A stretch of DNA of 64,000 bases from Lucinisca nassula (taxonomy: Eukaryota; Mollusca; Bivalvia; Lucinida; Lucinidae). Where the stretch lies: positions 202,447,644 to 202,511,643 of the forward strand of contig OY757011.1 in the NCBI GenBank assembly GCA_963580285.1, written 5' to 3'. The translations under genes and the position numbers were made by a program. This document shows, piece by piece, positions 42,573 to 52,551 of the stretch. Below the pieces are notes generated by a model that was given only the letters and a program-made list of their open reading frames with translations, was not told the DNA's origin and did not search any database. Position 1 is the first letter of the stretch. Each line of letters starts with the position of its first letter.

Positions 42573-43725
42573 ACAAAATAGAAGTGAAGGCATTGATCTG
42601 GAATCGATACACTTAACCTACATCTCCCATCAGAAACACCAAATTGAAAGAAACACAAACACCAAACAGCTAGACCTCAATGGATACACCAACAGCAGGA
42701 AGCCAAAAGGGCAGCCACCCTCTCACAAAACGGCCAACCGTCCATCCAAAACAAAAAGACACAAGCGACACACACTCAAAGACAAACCAAACACACACAC
42801 ACAAAGCGCGACAGAAGAACCGTCGAAAAAGAATTTCAATTGGGAGGTGGGGCTTAAATCGATTTTATGCGGCTGCTATTCTCGCCCTTTGAATCCATCG
42901 CGATTAAGGCAAATTATTTGTTCAGTCCACATGAATGCTTCCATAATCATCAGTGCAAAATCTCCGAGAACACACAAAAATCAAACAACCACAGAGATGA
43001 AACAACGGTGAGGACTCGACAGCAACACACCACTGAAATGCTGGAGCAGAAAAAAACATCACTTATACTCCGATAGGCACAACCTAAGACAGCGCATCAG
43101 GTACAGTAAGCCTTTACGCTGGAACAGTCATAGAATCTGAGGCCTGACCCACTGGCGTGCAATATAAAGAGGGAAGCAAAGTTATCAGCCGTGATTGGGT
43201 TAACTACCATGCATGCAGTCAGTCGTATAAAGTGTTTTACCCATACTTTTTATATTGAAGAATGAGTTTCCGAAACTGGGTACTGAAATCATTGCAAGTA
43301 TATATTTTCTGAATTTACAGCCAAACTTCAATGGCTCGAACACCTTTTGGACCACGAAAATCTGTTCGAGACAGGGGTAGTTCGAGCCACTGAGGGTTAC
43401 TGGCAGGAGGCATAACTGGTTTAGTTGGGAGACATCTTTTCAATGTTTTATAATAAAAGAATGTATGCTGTGTGTATTCGTTAGAATCGCCTCATCGAGG
43501 TGATTCTAATGAGTACACACAGCATACATTGGCAAGATAAAAGTCGAAAATCTCCTTAATTATCCCGCATAAATTTTTTATGAAGAGGAATTCCCTAGGG
43601 ACTCAAGAACGGGTTCGAGTCAGCCATGGTATACGAGCCATCTGTGTTCGAGCCATCGAATTTCTACTGTATATACTAAGTCACCCTAAAATTTGGGCTC
43701 CGATAGACCTTGTTGCAGAAGACTA
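42573..43725 (-). mobile_element. PLE fragment with nested pogo-like MITE
   Basis: AAATAGAAGTGAAGGCATTG at the shared end, then GGGCTTAAATCGATTTTATG, CACAGAGATGAAACAACGG and AACTACCATGCATGCAGTC as in 32670-34506. It extends into the RT C-terminal region, is interrupted at 43318-43669, and resumes with TATATACTAAGTCACC. Confidence 0.8.
43318..43669. mobile_element. pogo/Tigger-like MITE nested in a PLE, with exact empty site
   Basis: 352 bp, TA at 43316-43317 and 43670-43671. Termini CAGCCAAACTTCAATGGCTC and GAGCCATCGAATTTCTACTG. Central H2-type hairpin (43470-43535). The paralogous PLE at 33411-33430 reads TAAATTTATATACTAAGTCA without the insert. Confidence 0.92.
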
Positions 43726-43992
43726 CAAAGGAGATGATTAGTATAAGCGACCTTGCTTGTTTTCAAATCCTGTTGATCTTTCTAATATGTTACATTCTTG
43801 TTATATATTTGTAATTGAAAAGAAGTTAATAGAATATTGTTTGAACTAAGATTACCAAGACTCCCAATTATGTCTGGTCTGCACCCCATCACGTGAAGGA
43901 ATTGGGCAAGCTTTAAAACCTCGATCTTTGAACTCAGAAGGTACAATAAGTTGCAGTGGAGTCTTATTGTCGAGAATGAACTGCCTATACAT
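43726..43992. other. unassigned sequence left of the 27-bp-TIR element
   Basis: No frame or repeat recognised. It ends with the ACAT that is repeated at 45955. Confidence 0.4.
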
Positions 43993-45954
43993 CGTCTGCT
44001 TGGTGCAATAACGGTGTAAGTGCAAAATGGCAACTTTTCAGGACAGACAAATAAAAATCAAAAATGAGTTCCTTTAAGAGCAATGAAAACACTCATAAGA
44101 AAGAAGATGGGTCATACTACGTAGTTTCGGCTAATAAAGCCTCATCAGTGACCCTGTAATGATCCGGCAAAGAAAGCCAGTGGAAACATACTGCAACTTT
44201 GCGAATTTCGAACAGGCAGCCGATTCAAAGACCGACATAAATCAAAATGGGGTCCAAACAATCAAAAACCTGTCCAGAATATGAATCTAAACCAATAATT
44301 TATTTCCGATTTCTCAGAATATCCACGCTGATCTCAAAGGACCAAAAGTAAAATATAAACTGCACTATGGTTGATGTACGGGGAGACGTTTTACGGCCGC
44401 CACACGGCACAACACCAGCTGCAGTGAAGGCAAATAAAAATCAAAAATGAGTTCCTTTAAGAGCAATGAAAACACTCATAAGAAAGAAGATGGGTCATAC
44501 TACGTAGTTTCGGCTAATAAAGCCTCATCAGTGACCCTGTAATGATCCGGCAAAGAAAGCCAGTGGAAACATACTGTAACTTTGCGAATTTCGAACAGGC
44601 AGCCGATGCAAAGACCGACATAAATCAAAATGGGGTCCAAACAATCAAAAACCTGTCCAGAATATGAATCTAAACCAATAATTTATTTCCGATTTCTCAG
44701 AATATCCACGCTGATCTCAAAGGACCAAAAGTAAAATATAAACTGCACTATGGTTGATGTACGGGGAGACGTTTTACGGCCGCCACACGGCACAACACCA
44801 GCTGCAGTGAAGGCAAATAAAAATAAAAAATGAGTTCCTTTAAGAGCAATGAAAACGCTCATAAGAAAGAAGATGGGTCATACTACGTAGTTTCGGCTAA
44901 TAAAGCCTCATCAGTGACCCTGTAATGATCCGGCAAAGAAAGCCAGTGGAAACATACTGCAACTTTGCGAATTTCGAACAGGCAGCCGATTCAAAGACCG
45001 ACATAAATCAAAATGGGGTCCAAACAATCAAAAACCTGTCCAGAATATGAATCTAAACCAATAATTTATTTCCGATTTCTCAGAATATCCACACTGATCT
45101 CAAAGGACCAAAAGTAAAATATAAACTGCACTATGGTTGATGTACGGGGAGACGTTTTACGGCCGCCACACGGCACAACACCAGCTGCAGTGAAGGCAAA
45201 TAAAAATCAAAAATGAGTTCCTTTAAGAGCAATGAAAACACTCATAAGAAAGAAGATGGGTCATACTACGTAGTTTCGGCTAATAAAGCCTCATCAGTGA
45301 CCCTGTAATGATCCGGCAAAGAAAGCCAGTGGAAACATACTGCAACTTTGCGAATTTCGAAAAACTGTTTTATTAAAGAATGGCATAGAAAACCATACTA
45401 TAAGCTGGTTTCTTAACTTCATGGTGATTTCTTCCATTTGTGTTTTAAGTTCATTGTTGAATAAATGGCATTTGAAAAGAAATATCTTGCATTTAAAGGT
45501 TGATACACGATTTCTGACGTGAGTGGTGCAAAAACGGTGTAAGTGCATTCTGCGCTAAAACGGTGTAAATGTAAAAACCTTATTTTTTTGCCTTTTACAT
45601 GGTTAAGCAGTAAATTAAAGGCACTGGGGAAGGTAATAGGTCACATTTTATACATTCTGCATGGTACCTTCACGCTTTTTCTGAAATATCACGCAACAGG
45701 ATTCAATAATTTTGAGGTTTTAAAAGACTGGCGCAAAAATGGGGTAAGTGCACTTACACTGTTTTTGTGCCAACTTTTTTCCAAAAGTCAGAGCAAAATC
45801 AGTGTAACTGACAAAAATATTTCCAACATGCTGAAATAAATCGTGATTTAGGCAGAATCAAGCTTTAATACTTACAAGTCCTTAGGCACCGTTTTATGCA
45901 AAAAAACTATTTTGGCCAAAATGTCAGTTACACCGTTATTGCACCAAGCAGACG
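43993..45954. mobile_element. DNA transposon-like element with 27-bp perfect TIRs, superfamily unknown
   Basis: 1962 bp. Left terminus CGTCTGCTTGGTGCAATAAC then GGTGTAA, right terminus its exact reverse complement, flanked by ACAT on both sides (43989-43992, 45955-45958). Subterminal motifs of the type GGTGCAAAAACGGTGTAAGT recur at about 45526, 45552 and 45730. The left two thirds is a 383-bp tandem array. No transposase frame is seen, so it is non-autonomous or an incomplete derivative. Confidence 0.8.
44048..45359. repeat. 383-bp tandem repeat, 3.4 near-identical copies
   Basis: Unit starts at 44048, 44431, 44814 and 45197 are exactly 383 bp apart. Each begins CAAATAAAAATCAAAAATGA and includes ACTACGTAGTTTCGGCTAAT and CACACGGCACAACACCAGCT. 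The copies differ at only a few bases. The last stops at GCGAATTTCGAA, where the remaining element sequence resumes. Confidence 0.95.
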
Positions 45955-46009
45955 ACATGTAATCTAGTTTCAACCCTGTTCACACCTGTGTTATCGAAGC
46001 TGATCCAGA

Positions 46010-46201
46010 TAATGGGAAAACCTTCAGGGGAAGCAACTCCTGGAAAAGTCTTTGTCCCCCATGTCAATAGGGGTCAACTATACTTAAAGAGTAGACCCCT
46101 TTAATCAGTGGGTCAGGGTTAATAGAAACAGGAGCAGGAAGTCTCGAAAGTTGTCTTCCTTGGAAAAATGGCGGAAAATCTTCCAGGTGTTCCCATTCCC
46201 C
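46010..46201. repeat. TTAA-III copy, right end intact
   Basis: AGGGGAAGCAACTCCTGGAA, CCCATGTCAATAGGGG, GACAACTTTCGAGACTTCC (minus strand) and terminus GGTGTTCCCATTCCCC followed by TTAA (46202-46205). The left terminus is diverged. It forms the right-hand limit of a gag remnant. Confidence 0.75.
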
Positions 46202-46384
46202 TTAAGACCAATTTAGGATCATTTTCCCGACCAAGTTTAAAACACTCGCAAACTGTTCTGGAATCTTTAGTGTTTGTAAACTCCTCTTCTTTCCTAGCCT
46301 GAGAACTTGTGACATTTGAACCGTCAGTATTGCAGATAACCAAGTCGCTTAGTGCATCATCCATTCATGATGCCTCGGTAGCAC

Positions 46385-47020
46385 ATTTACCTTTGAAAAA
46401 AAGTTTGTTCGTAATGGAGTTAAACGTCCCAGTCAGCACTGTTTAGGTCAGTTTTGAGCCGGACACTATCCAGGCTATTTTGCATGGAAACCTCTTTAAG
46501 GCATCTCAAAATTCTTAAACAGTGCTTCTTTGAGCTTCACATAATCATTTGTATAATTTGCATCTTCCTTTGACAGCCTGTCATTAACTTCCAGAGCGCA
46601 CCCTTTCAATTATGCACCAAGAGAGATTGCCTAACTATCTATTAGCGGTCGTGTATTTCTCAAACCGTGAACTATATCCATTGTATCCTTTGCCTCGTCA
46701 AAGTAAGCCAACTTAGGATCCTTAGCCCGCACTGTTTTTCCCGTTTTCGCTAGAGCGATTTCTATGTTCGACTTAAGCCTTCGCGCGCCAGCCTTACTTT
46801 TAATTCTTCTATATCTTCTTAGCATGAGCCAATTTAGCCAATTCTAACCCCCTTTTCCTTTTCCCCACCTTTTCCCGCTTGAGATTATCTAGCAAAATTC
46901 AGTTCCTTTACACGCGCTCTTTCCTCTCTTTCGAATGCTTGCTGGCTCCTTAACCCAACTCTCCAGTTATTACCCATCATACCACAACCGAGATCCCTGT
47001 TCTCATAACTTATCCATCTT
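46385..47020 (-). pseudogene. Ty3/gypsy-like gag remnant
   Basis: Minus-strand pieces in several frames: a charged N-terminal part (AFEREERARVKEL near 46930), then MLRRYRRIKSKAGARRLKSN and following residues (46825-46631), then ALEVNDRLSKEDANYTNDYV and KLKEALFKNFEMP (46600-46500). The last block resembles the capsid region of metazoan gypsy gag proteins (the alanine-leucine-x-V-x-x-R-L followed by LKEALLKR pattern). Broken by stops; no protease, RT or integrase follows. Confidence 0.6.
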
Positions 47021-47237
47021 GATATGACATATAATAACGCATGATTAAATTGTAAATGGCAGTTCTATAAAATTAGCAAATAACTATAACTACTATAAAT
47101 ATGAATATACTGTAAGTAAGATCAGATAAAACGGTGATCAAACAAGTTGCTTAAGGTGGTCTAGAAACTTCTCCAGACTTTGGATCAGTCTTTTAAACCG
47201 AGGTCTCGTCTCCGATGATCTAAGTTGTTGGTGGGAT

Positions 47238-47240
<3 letters not shown>
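47021..47240. other. spacer between gag remnant and LTR
   Basis: AT-rich leader-like sequence with no other content recognised. Confidence 0.35.

Positions 47241-47310
<70 letters not shown>
47241..47310. repeat. (AC)35 microsatellite
   Basis: Uninterrupted AC dinucleotide run of 70 bp, lying in the leader of the gypsy-like remnant. Likely polymorphic in length. Confidence 0.98.
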
Positions 47311-47314
<4 letters not shown>

Positions 47315-47501
47315 GTGGTCCATAATAAATGGGTATGCGATGTGAAAATGACGTTACATACGTCACAACTTCACTGTTAGAAACGGTGTCGCACATGATT
47401 TTTAAATGTTTGATGAATGTTTTTTTAAAACTACAAACAACAACAATTAAAAAGAAAATGAGCCCCTAAGACCTCTTAAGGAGTGCAATTTTTACTAAGA
47501 C

Positions 47502-47520
47502 CATCCAACTTCTGACACCA
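47502..47520 (-). other. retrotransposon primer-binding site
   Basis: The minus strand reads TGGTGTCAGAAGTTGGATG directly after an ACGTGACAT end. TGGTGTCAGAAG is the usual tRNA-primed start in many invertebrate gypsy elements (Leu-type by convention, from general knowledge). Together with the gag remnant it fixes the element as minus-strand. Confidence 0.7.
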
Positions 47521-47521
47521 A

Positions 47522-48090
47522 TGTCACGTCAATTCCGGTGACCGGGAGTTGAGCTCTAAACACACCAAAGTCAACATGCGTCAAAAATAGACAAGGGTGG
47601 CCTACGCAAGAAAATACAAAGCCTAGTTATAAGTAGATATCTACATATAATTACAACAAAACGTAAAGAAAAGGAAACAACTTGAACATTAAAACAATAG
47701 CGCACGCTCTCTCATACAATTGTATATGACATCATCTTGTTTAGTGTGTCCACTTTTATAGAGTCCTTGAACCCGAGTATAGGCTAGCTACACGTATTTC
47801 TCACATTGACACGGACTACCTCAACCGTCGTGATATCGCCGTAGAATCTCTGGCCCCCGTCTCACTTCAGACGTACCGACGTTCAGTGTCTTGCCACTGA
47901 TTTACACCCATTGACGTGTCCTTTCAACAACCCGATAGGGTTTGGTGGGAAGGTAAAGGGCGATACATCCTTATTAAGATAACAAATATTACCATAGAAA
48001 CTACTAAACAACACATGGTCCTCCTTGATATGTGATGCCCTGTCCGCACAGGTGCGGGGTAGCGTAGCTTTCCCCTAATTAAAATGCAAT
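47522..48090 (-). mobile_element. probable LTR of the gypsy-like remnant (outer limit uncertain)
   Basis: Begins TGTCACGTCAATTCC on the plus strand (ACGTGACA end on the minus). A minus-strand TATAAAAG lies at 47753-47760, suitable as LTR promoter. The outer end could not be placed; the limit given is just before a SINE. No second LTR is in the window to compare. Confidence 0.5.
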
Positions 48091-48111
48091 GTCCGTTGAC
48101 AATATGGATAG

Positions 48112-48562
48112 AGATATTCCAACCCCCGCCCATCGGGGCTGGAAGAAATAGATGGGCTGCATGAAGCTTCCTCGCAGAGCTGAAATCGACCGCCCACGAG
48201 TCCTGGTAAACCGCTTTGAGGATCTTTGTTTTCCTATTACTGCTACTCGCTCACATCTGAGCATTACGAGCAGGACTTCCTGGGTGGTAACCAGTACTTT
48301 TTTTAAAGCAATGTGAGGATCGAACCCGCAACCTCTCGATCACAAATCCGATGCGCTACCACTGCACCAAAGGATCTACGCCTGCCCAGGCAAAGCGATG
48401 CGAGTCGGACCGTCCATGCTTATAAACCCTACTGGTTTCATTGGGTGACAGGGCTTGAAATGTCATTTCATCGCAATGTCGGGTAAAAGTCCCACAACAT
48501 TGGAAGCAACGTCTCCAAAATGACCTATACAGTGTTGACGGGGACGTTAAACCTCAAATCAA
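48112..48562 (+). mobile_element. AAAC-tailed SINE interrupted by a tRNA-headed SINE
   Basis: Head CCAACCCCCGCCCATCGGGG, then TGCATGAAGCTTCCTCGCAG, break at 48226-48370, resumption AGGATCTACGCCTGCCCAGG and 3' end GACGTTAAACCTCAAATCAA. Confidence 0.82.
48226..48370 (-). mobile_element. tRNA-headed SINE, nested
   Basis: The minus strand starts TTTGGTGCAGTGGTAGCGCA (box A-like) and contains GAGAGGTTGCGGGTTCGATC (box B-like). The loop would give anticodon TGT. A 7-bp direct repeat AGGATCT (48219-48225, 48371-48377) flanks it. Too short and imperfect for a functional tRNA gene. Confidence 0.72.
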
Positions 48563-49560
48563 ACCAATAGGGACAGATGAAGGACAAGATACTCACTCCA
48601 AATCAATTACTAGCAAATTTGCTGACAGCTACATTATCGATAAAAAAACAAAATGCATAAAAACTCGCGAAGTCTGACCCGGGCCTTCAAGCAATAAAGT
48701 ATACAAGAACGTCATCACTGTGTAACATAGCTTTGCATCAGACCAGAGTATACACCAATCACATTACTAAAGTGCGTGGATGCACATTAATTAGAATTCT
48801 CCAGTCATGAATACACCAGAAAAGATTATCTGCCCTTACAATGGTTGGTGAGCTATGATAGCCATAGATACAGCGCATAAAAATCTTTCTCATAGCATGA
48901 AGAAGCCACCCTTGTATGTTACACAGTGCGAAGTATGTAATATAAATCAAAGAAGTCTAGCTAGATAAATAGAAAATGGGTGCTCACTACTGTCAGCCTT
49001 TGTTTGACACCCTGTACATTTCGTTCTGTTCCACAGACGACGCTGAGAGGTCTTGGCTTTATATAGTGAAGTATCAGGCCAGCGATCACCATATGGCAAA
49101 TAGTTTGCATAGATCGATATATTGCCTTTACTGACTACTGAACAGCCCAACCAACAATTCGTACCAGAGCAGTGACGTTCATTGTGACGTCGAAATATAC
49201 GTTATATATGTAATTAATATGACATGGCATAACAACAACATGTGAAGAAATATGCTATGTGCATGTAATATATAAGAAACTTACTTTTACTAAGAAAAAA
49301 TGAACAGGGTAGCGTATGTGTCAGCAACATCGGACTGAAGTGAAGACACCAGTCCTGTAATATACACACTTGAACATTTCTTTGCCACTGACCGATCTGT
49401 GCTTGTAATTAATCTTGCCAACCCTGCGAAAATGGGTGAAAGAAATCCCATGTCGTAACACCTCACCCTTTCGGTCCTTGTCTCATATAGAACAACAAAT
49501 CAACATCACAAAAAACTGCACGGACGTTTTCGTTGTCCTTATCACATAATTTGTCCAAGT
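48563..49560. other. intergenic sequence without recognised features
   Basis: No shared repeat, no frame with recognisable residues, no strong palindrome. Could include more of the eroded LTR element. Confidence 0.4.
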
Positions 49561-49865
49561 TTCACATAATATGCTCAATACGTCCTTTCTAATGAGTATC
49601 CACAATCTATTTGTAGTAGAAATAAGGAATATATATGAATTTTGTATCTGAAAATGAAATGTTTGGAGTTGTTCTCTAATGGGTGGATTGTCTTAATACC
49701 AGAGTACAAAGGGTCCTAAACTATTCACCAGAGTGCTGAGTGTATATTGAAATGAATTCGAGGGTCCATCTATCAAGATAAAACAAAAATCTCTGATAGT
49801 CTTGATCCTCCATTTACACATTACCTTGACTGCATCTACTGAGAACCTTATGCTAGATACCAAAT
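49561..49865. other. intergenic sequence with a foldback scrap
   Basis: 49575-49645 (TTTCTAATGAGTATCCACAA, GTAGTAGAAATAAGG) is an FB arm. The rest is unassigned. Confidence 0.4.
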
Positions 49866-50142
49866 TACACGACCTTACGAAAACACGCCTATACTACTAT
49901 ATTGTAAATTTTACCGCCCTAAAAATTTTCAGATGAAACATTGTGATATTTTTCTTATTTCTGCTCAAAGTATAGATTTTGGGTACTCGTTAGAACCGCC
50001 TCGATGAGGCGGTTCTAACGAGTACCCACATTCTATATTTTTGGGCAGAAATAAGAAAAATAAGGTTTACTTCTATAAACCCCAGTTTTACTGTATAAAA
50101 GTGGGGTTCAAGGGGATCAAAATTATATAGATGTGTTTTCGC
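49866..50142. mobile_element. FB-A foldback MITE, complete
   Basis: Inverted termini TTACGAAAACACGCCTATAC and TATATAGATGTGTTTTCGCG. The central H2 hairpin is almost perfect (49978-50035). The outer arms AACCCC pair with GGGGTT only on one side. Confidence 0.8.
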
Positions 50143-50195
50143 GATGATATCCATAAGACGTTTCCTTTTCAGATGGCACGAGTTCAATTTAGAAA

Positions 50196-50240
50196 AGTAG
50201 AAGTAAATAATAAAAATAATAATTTTCAGGAATGATGAAA
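50196..50240 (-). repeat. PLE end stub
   Basis: AAAGTAGAAGTAAATAATAA and TTTTCAGGAATG resemble the shared PLE end, extremely truncated. Confidence 0.4.
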
Positions 50241-50563
50241 ATGTGCTTGCTTAAAACAGGTTAAACGTAATGCATTTGCCTTCTCCGGGAACTAAATGCC
50301 TGCTTGCTAAAGACAGGTTGCTTGCTTAATAGAGGTGGCCACCAAGACAGGTTTGACTGAATATGCATTTTGTATCTGAAAATGAAGTCTAAATGCTTTG
50401 TGCATGTAGACCTTAAGAGGGAAATGAAGCAGTTGATACGTTGGCTAAAGAAGCAGCACATGAAACAAAAGACAAGGAGGAACTGCTACAGTATATTTTG
50501 GGAATGTTAAAATTTAATTTTAGAGTAACGTTCGGCCAGGAACTGATACAATCAGATCCCAAA

Positions 50564-50649
50564 TTAATCCTTATCCTGCTGAACACGACAACCTCTACCT
50601 TAACAACAGTGTATCAGATGGCATCTGAAAAGGCCTTCTGATCAGTATC
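50564..50649. repeat. TTAA-I MITE half, interrupted by mariner
   Basis: TTAATCCTTATCCTGCTGAA and the left H1 arm with CAGATGGCATCTGAAAAGGC. The element stops at the TA where mariner begins; the other half is not recognisable after it. Confidence 0.6.
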
Positions 50650-50651
50650 TA

Positions 50652-51767
50652 CGAGGGCAAGTCAATAAGTAACCAGCGCATCCCATTTCCAATTGACCGA
50701 GACCCCCAAGATTTTCATGTCTTGTTTCAATACATGTTTTAGGCATGAGAACAAAATTGCGCCCTGATCATGTCATTCACTCAAAAGATATTGAACGTCA
50801 AACATGGCTAGCGATGCAAAAGCGAGCTTTTCGTCAAAAGCTGAGTACCGAGCTGTAATTCGGTGCTTATATTTGAAAGGGGAAACGGGTCAGGAAATGC
50901 ATTTTGAGCTGACCAATGTTTATGGGTCTTCTGCACCATCGTATGCACAAGTTAAATTCTACATTGGGGAATTCATGCCTGGTCTGAACGCCCATCAGAT
51001 GTCACCGATGAAAAATACGTAACAATGTACGGGATCTGGTGTACTCTGATTGGCGAATTAAGGTCGACGAATGTATTGCACATTTCACATAATCCGTTTG
51101 GGTCCCAAAATCCCTTAGCGACGAGCAAATGGCAACCAGAGCATCAGTATGCAGTGCACTGTTGATGCGGTGTTGATCAAAGGAAGATAATTTTCTTTAA
51201 CATCTGGTAACTGTAGATGAGACCTGGGTTCATTATTATGAGCCGGAATAAAACCTTAACTTGCCAGTGGGTAGGGCCGAGTTCTCAGAGGCCAAAGAAG
51301 TTCAAAACGCAAACCTCTGCTGGCAAGGGGATGGCAACTGTTGCTCGACCAACTGAGAACTGCGATCCGTGAAAAACGCCGAGGTAAACTTTCCAAAGGG
51401 ATTGTGCTCCAACAGGATAATGCAAGAGTCAGCACTTGCAAAATTGCAAAGGATGCTGCTGAGCGGAATGGGTACAAGCTAATACCGCACCCCGCCTATT
51501 CTCCGGACTTAGCTGCTAGTGACTATTTTCTATTCCCAAACTTGAAAAAGGACATCCGTGGACGTCATGTCCGGTCCAACGAAGAAGTCCTGGCGACTGT
51601 TGAGGAGTGGGTCGGAGACAAGGACCCTGACTTCTTCAGTTCTGGGCTGATGGCACTGGAACAACGTTGGTCCAAGTGTATTATTCTAAAGGACAATTTT
51701 ATCGAAAAAGAAGATATCGATCTAACCCAGAAATACGTTAGGCTGTTTTTTTATTGAATCACCCTCG
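50652..51767 (+). pseudogene. mariner (DD34D) transposon, complete ends, broken transposase
   Basis: 1116 bp flanked by TA (50650-50651, 51768-51769), with inverted termini CGAGGGCAAGTCAATAAGTA and TTTATTGAATCACCCTCG. The transposase starts at 50804 (MASDAKASFSSKAEYRAVIR) and is open to about 51020, where a frameshift occurs. VTVDETW (first catalytic Asp) is at about 51208-51228. 51341-51757 encodes IVLQQDNARVSTCKIAK, HPAYSPDLAASDYFLF and the C-terminus; the spacing from DNA to SDY is 34 residues, so the DD34D triad is present. About 95 bp are missing just before 51341 relative to the copy at 1453-2663. It is inactive but could serve as a substrate if a source transposase exists. Confidence 0.92.
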
Positions 51768-51769
51768 TA

Positions 51770-52090
51770 TCAACTTACTTTTGGAGACTCACAGAATGAA
51801 GAAACACTATTTGACAACGGTAGGAGCCTGACGGATCAGACCGCCACATGAACACTCGATATAAGTTAAATAATATTGAAAGGACTGTAAGCCCTCCCCG
51901 GAAAGGACGAGAAAAAGATCCAGTAGTGTCATGGCCATCATTGCTTGGTATCAAGGATGCTAGTCACCACCAGAGGATCAATAAAAACAGTAGAATTCCT
52001 GCGTTAAGACCACATTTGGTACTGTGCAAAAGTGGTATTAAAGATGGGTTAAACTACTTCAGTTTCAAAATGGCAAATACAGTTAAACTC
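51770..52090. other. intergenic sequence, unassigned
   Basis: Contains AAGACCACATTTGGTACTGT and AAAGTGGTATTAAAGATGGG, resembling the pogo-type MITE of 9059 weakly. Nothing else recognised. Confidence 0.35.
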
Positions 52091-52091
52091 C

Positions 52092-52330
52092 CAGGGCCCG
52101 TTGTTTAAAACTAACGACGTCATTAGTACAATTTTGGCCGTTTTATATGGCAAACAGGCTAATATGTTTGCTAAAAAAATACATAAGCAACTGCAAAAGC
52201 TGCTCACATTTTTTTCAGCAAAACTCACAAACTTTTTCAACAAACATATTAGATATTGTACAGTTAACAACTTGACTACTAACGAGCTTGTTAAGCTATT
52301 GGTGCTTTTAACAACTGGGCCCAGGAGTTT
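52092..52330. mobile_element. GCCCGTTGTTTAAA palindromic MITE
   Basis: Third relative of 4979-5221: GGGCCCGTTGTTTAAAACTA and CTTTTAACAACTGGGCCC ends, central AAGCAACTGCAAAAGCTGCT hairpin. CCCAGG occurs at both outer edges and may be a target duplication or part of the termini. Confidence 0.72.
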
Positions 52331-52551
52331 AACTATACTTGCTATTTTGCAACTGAATGGCACCAACACCTTTGGGACAATAATAACAAACCAGCGGTAC
52401 CGTTTCCGTCCCGCCGCTGCCACCAATGTAGCGTAAGGCGGATTGTCGGGTCCGTTGCTTAACTTCGGGAATAAGCCAATCACTCTACCCGCGTCGCTAA
52501 AAGAGCCGACCGAAGAAGTGGTATATCAATAAGCAATACATAATTATACAC
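52331..52551. other. unassigned spacer
   Basis: GC-richer than average (CCGTTTCCGTCCCGCCGCTG). No frame or repeat recognised. Confidence 0.35.

Noticed and set aside
44048..45359. Tandem gene copies
   Set aside because: No frame runs through the 383-bp unit; stops occur in all frames.
47138..47323. Valine-cysteine repeat frame
   Set aside because: Translation of the AC dinucleotide run, not a protein.
52049..52483. Opposing 144- and 111-codon frames
   Set aside because: They are mirror products of a palindromic MITE (52092-52330) with no conserved motif.
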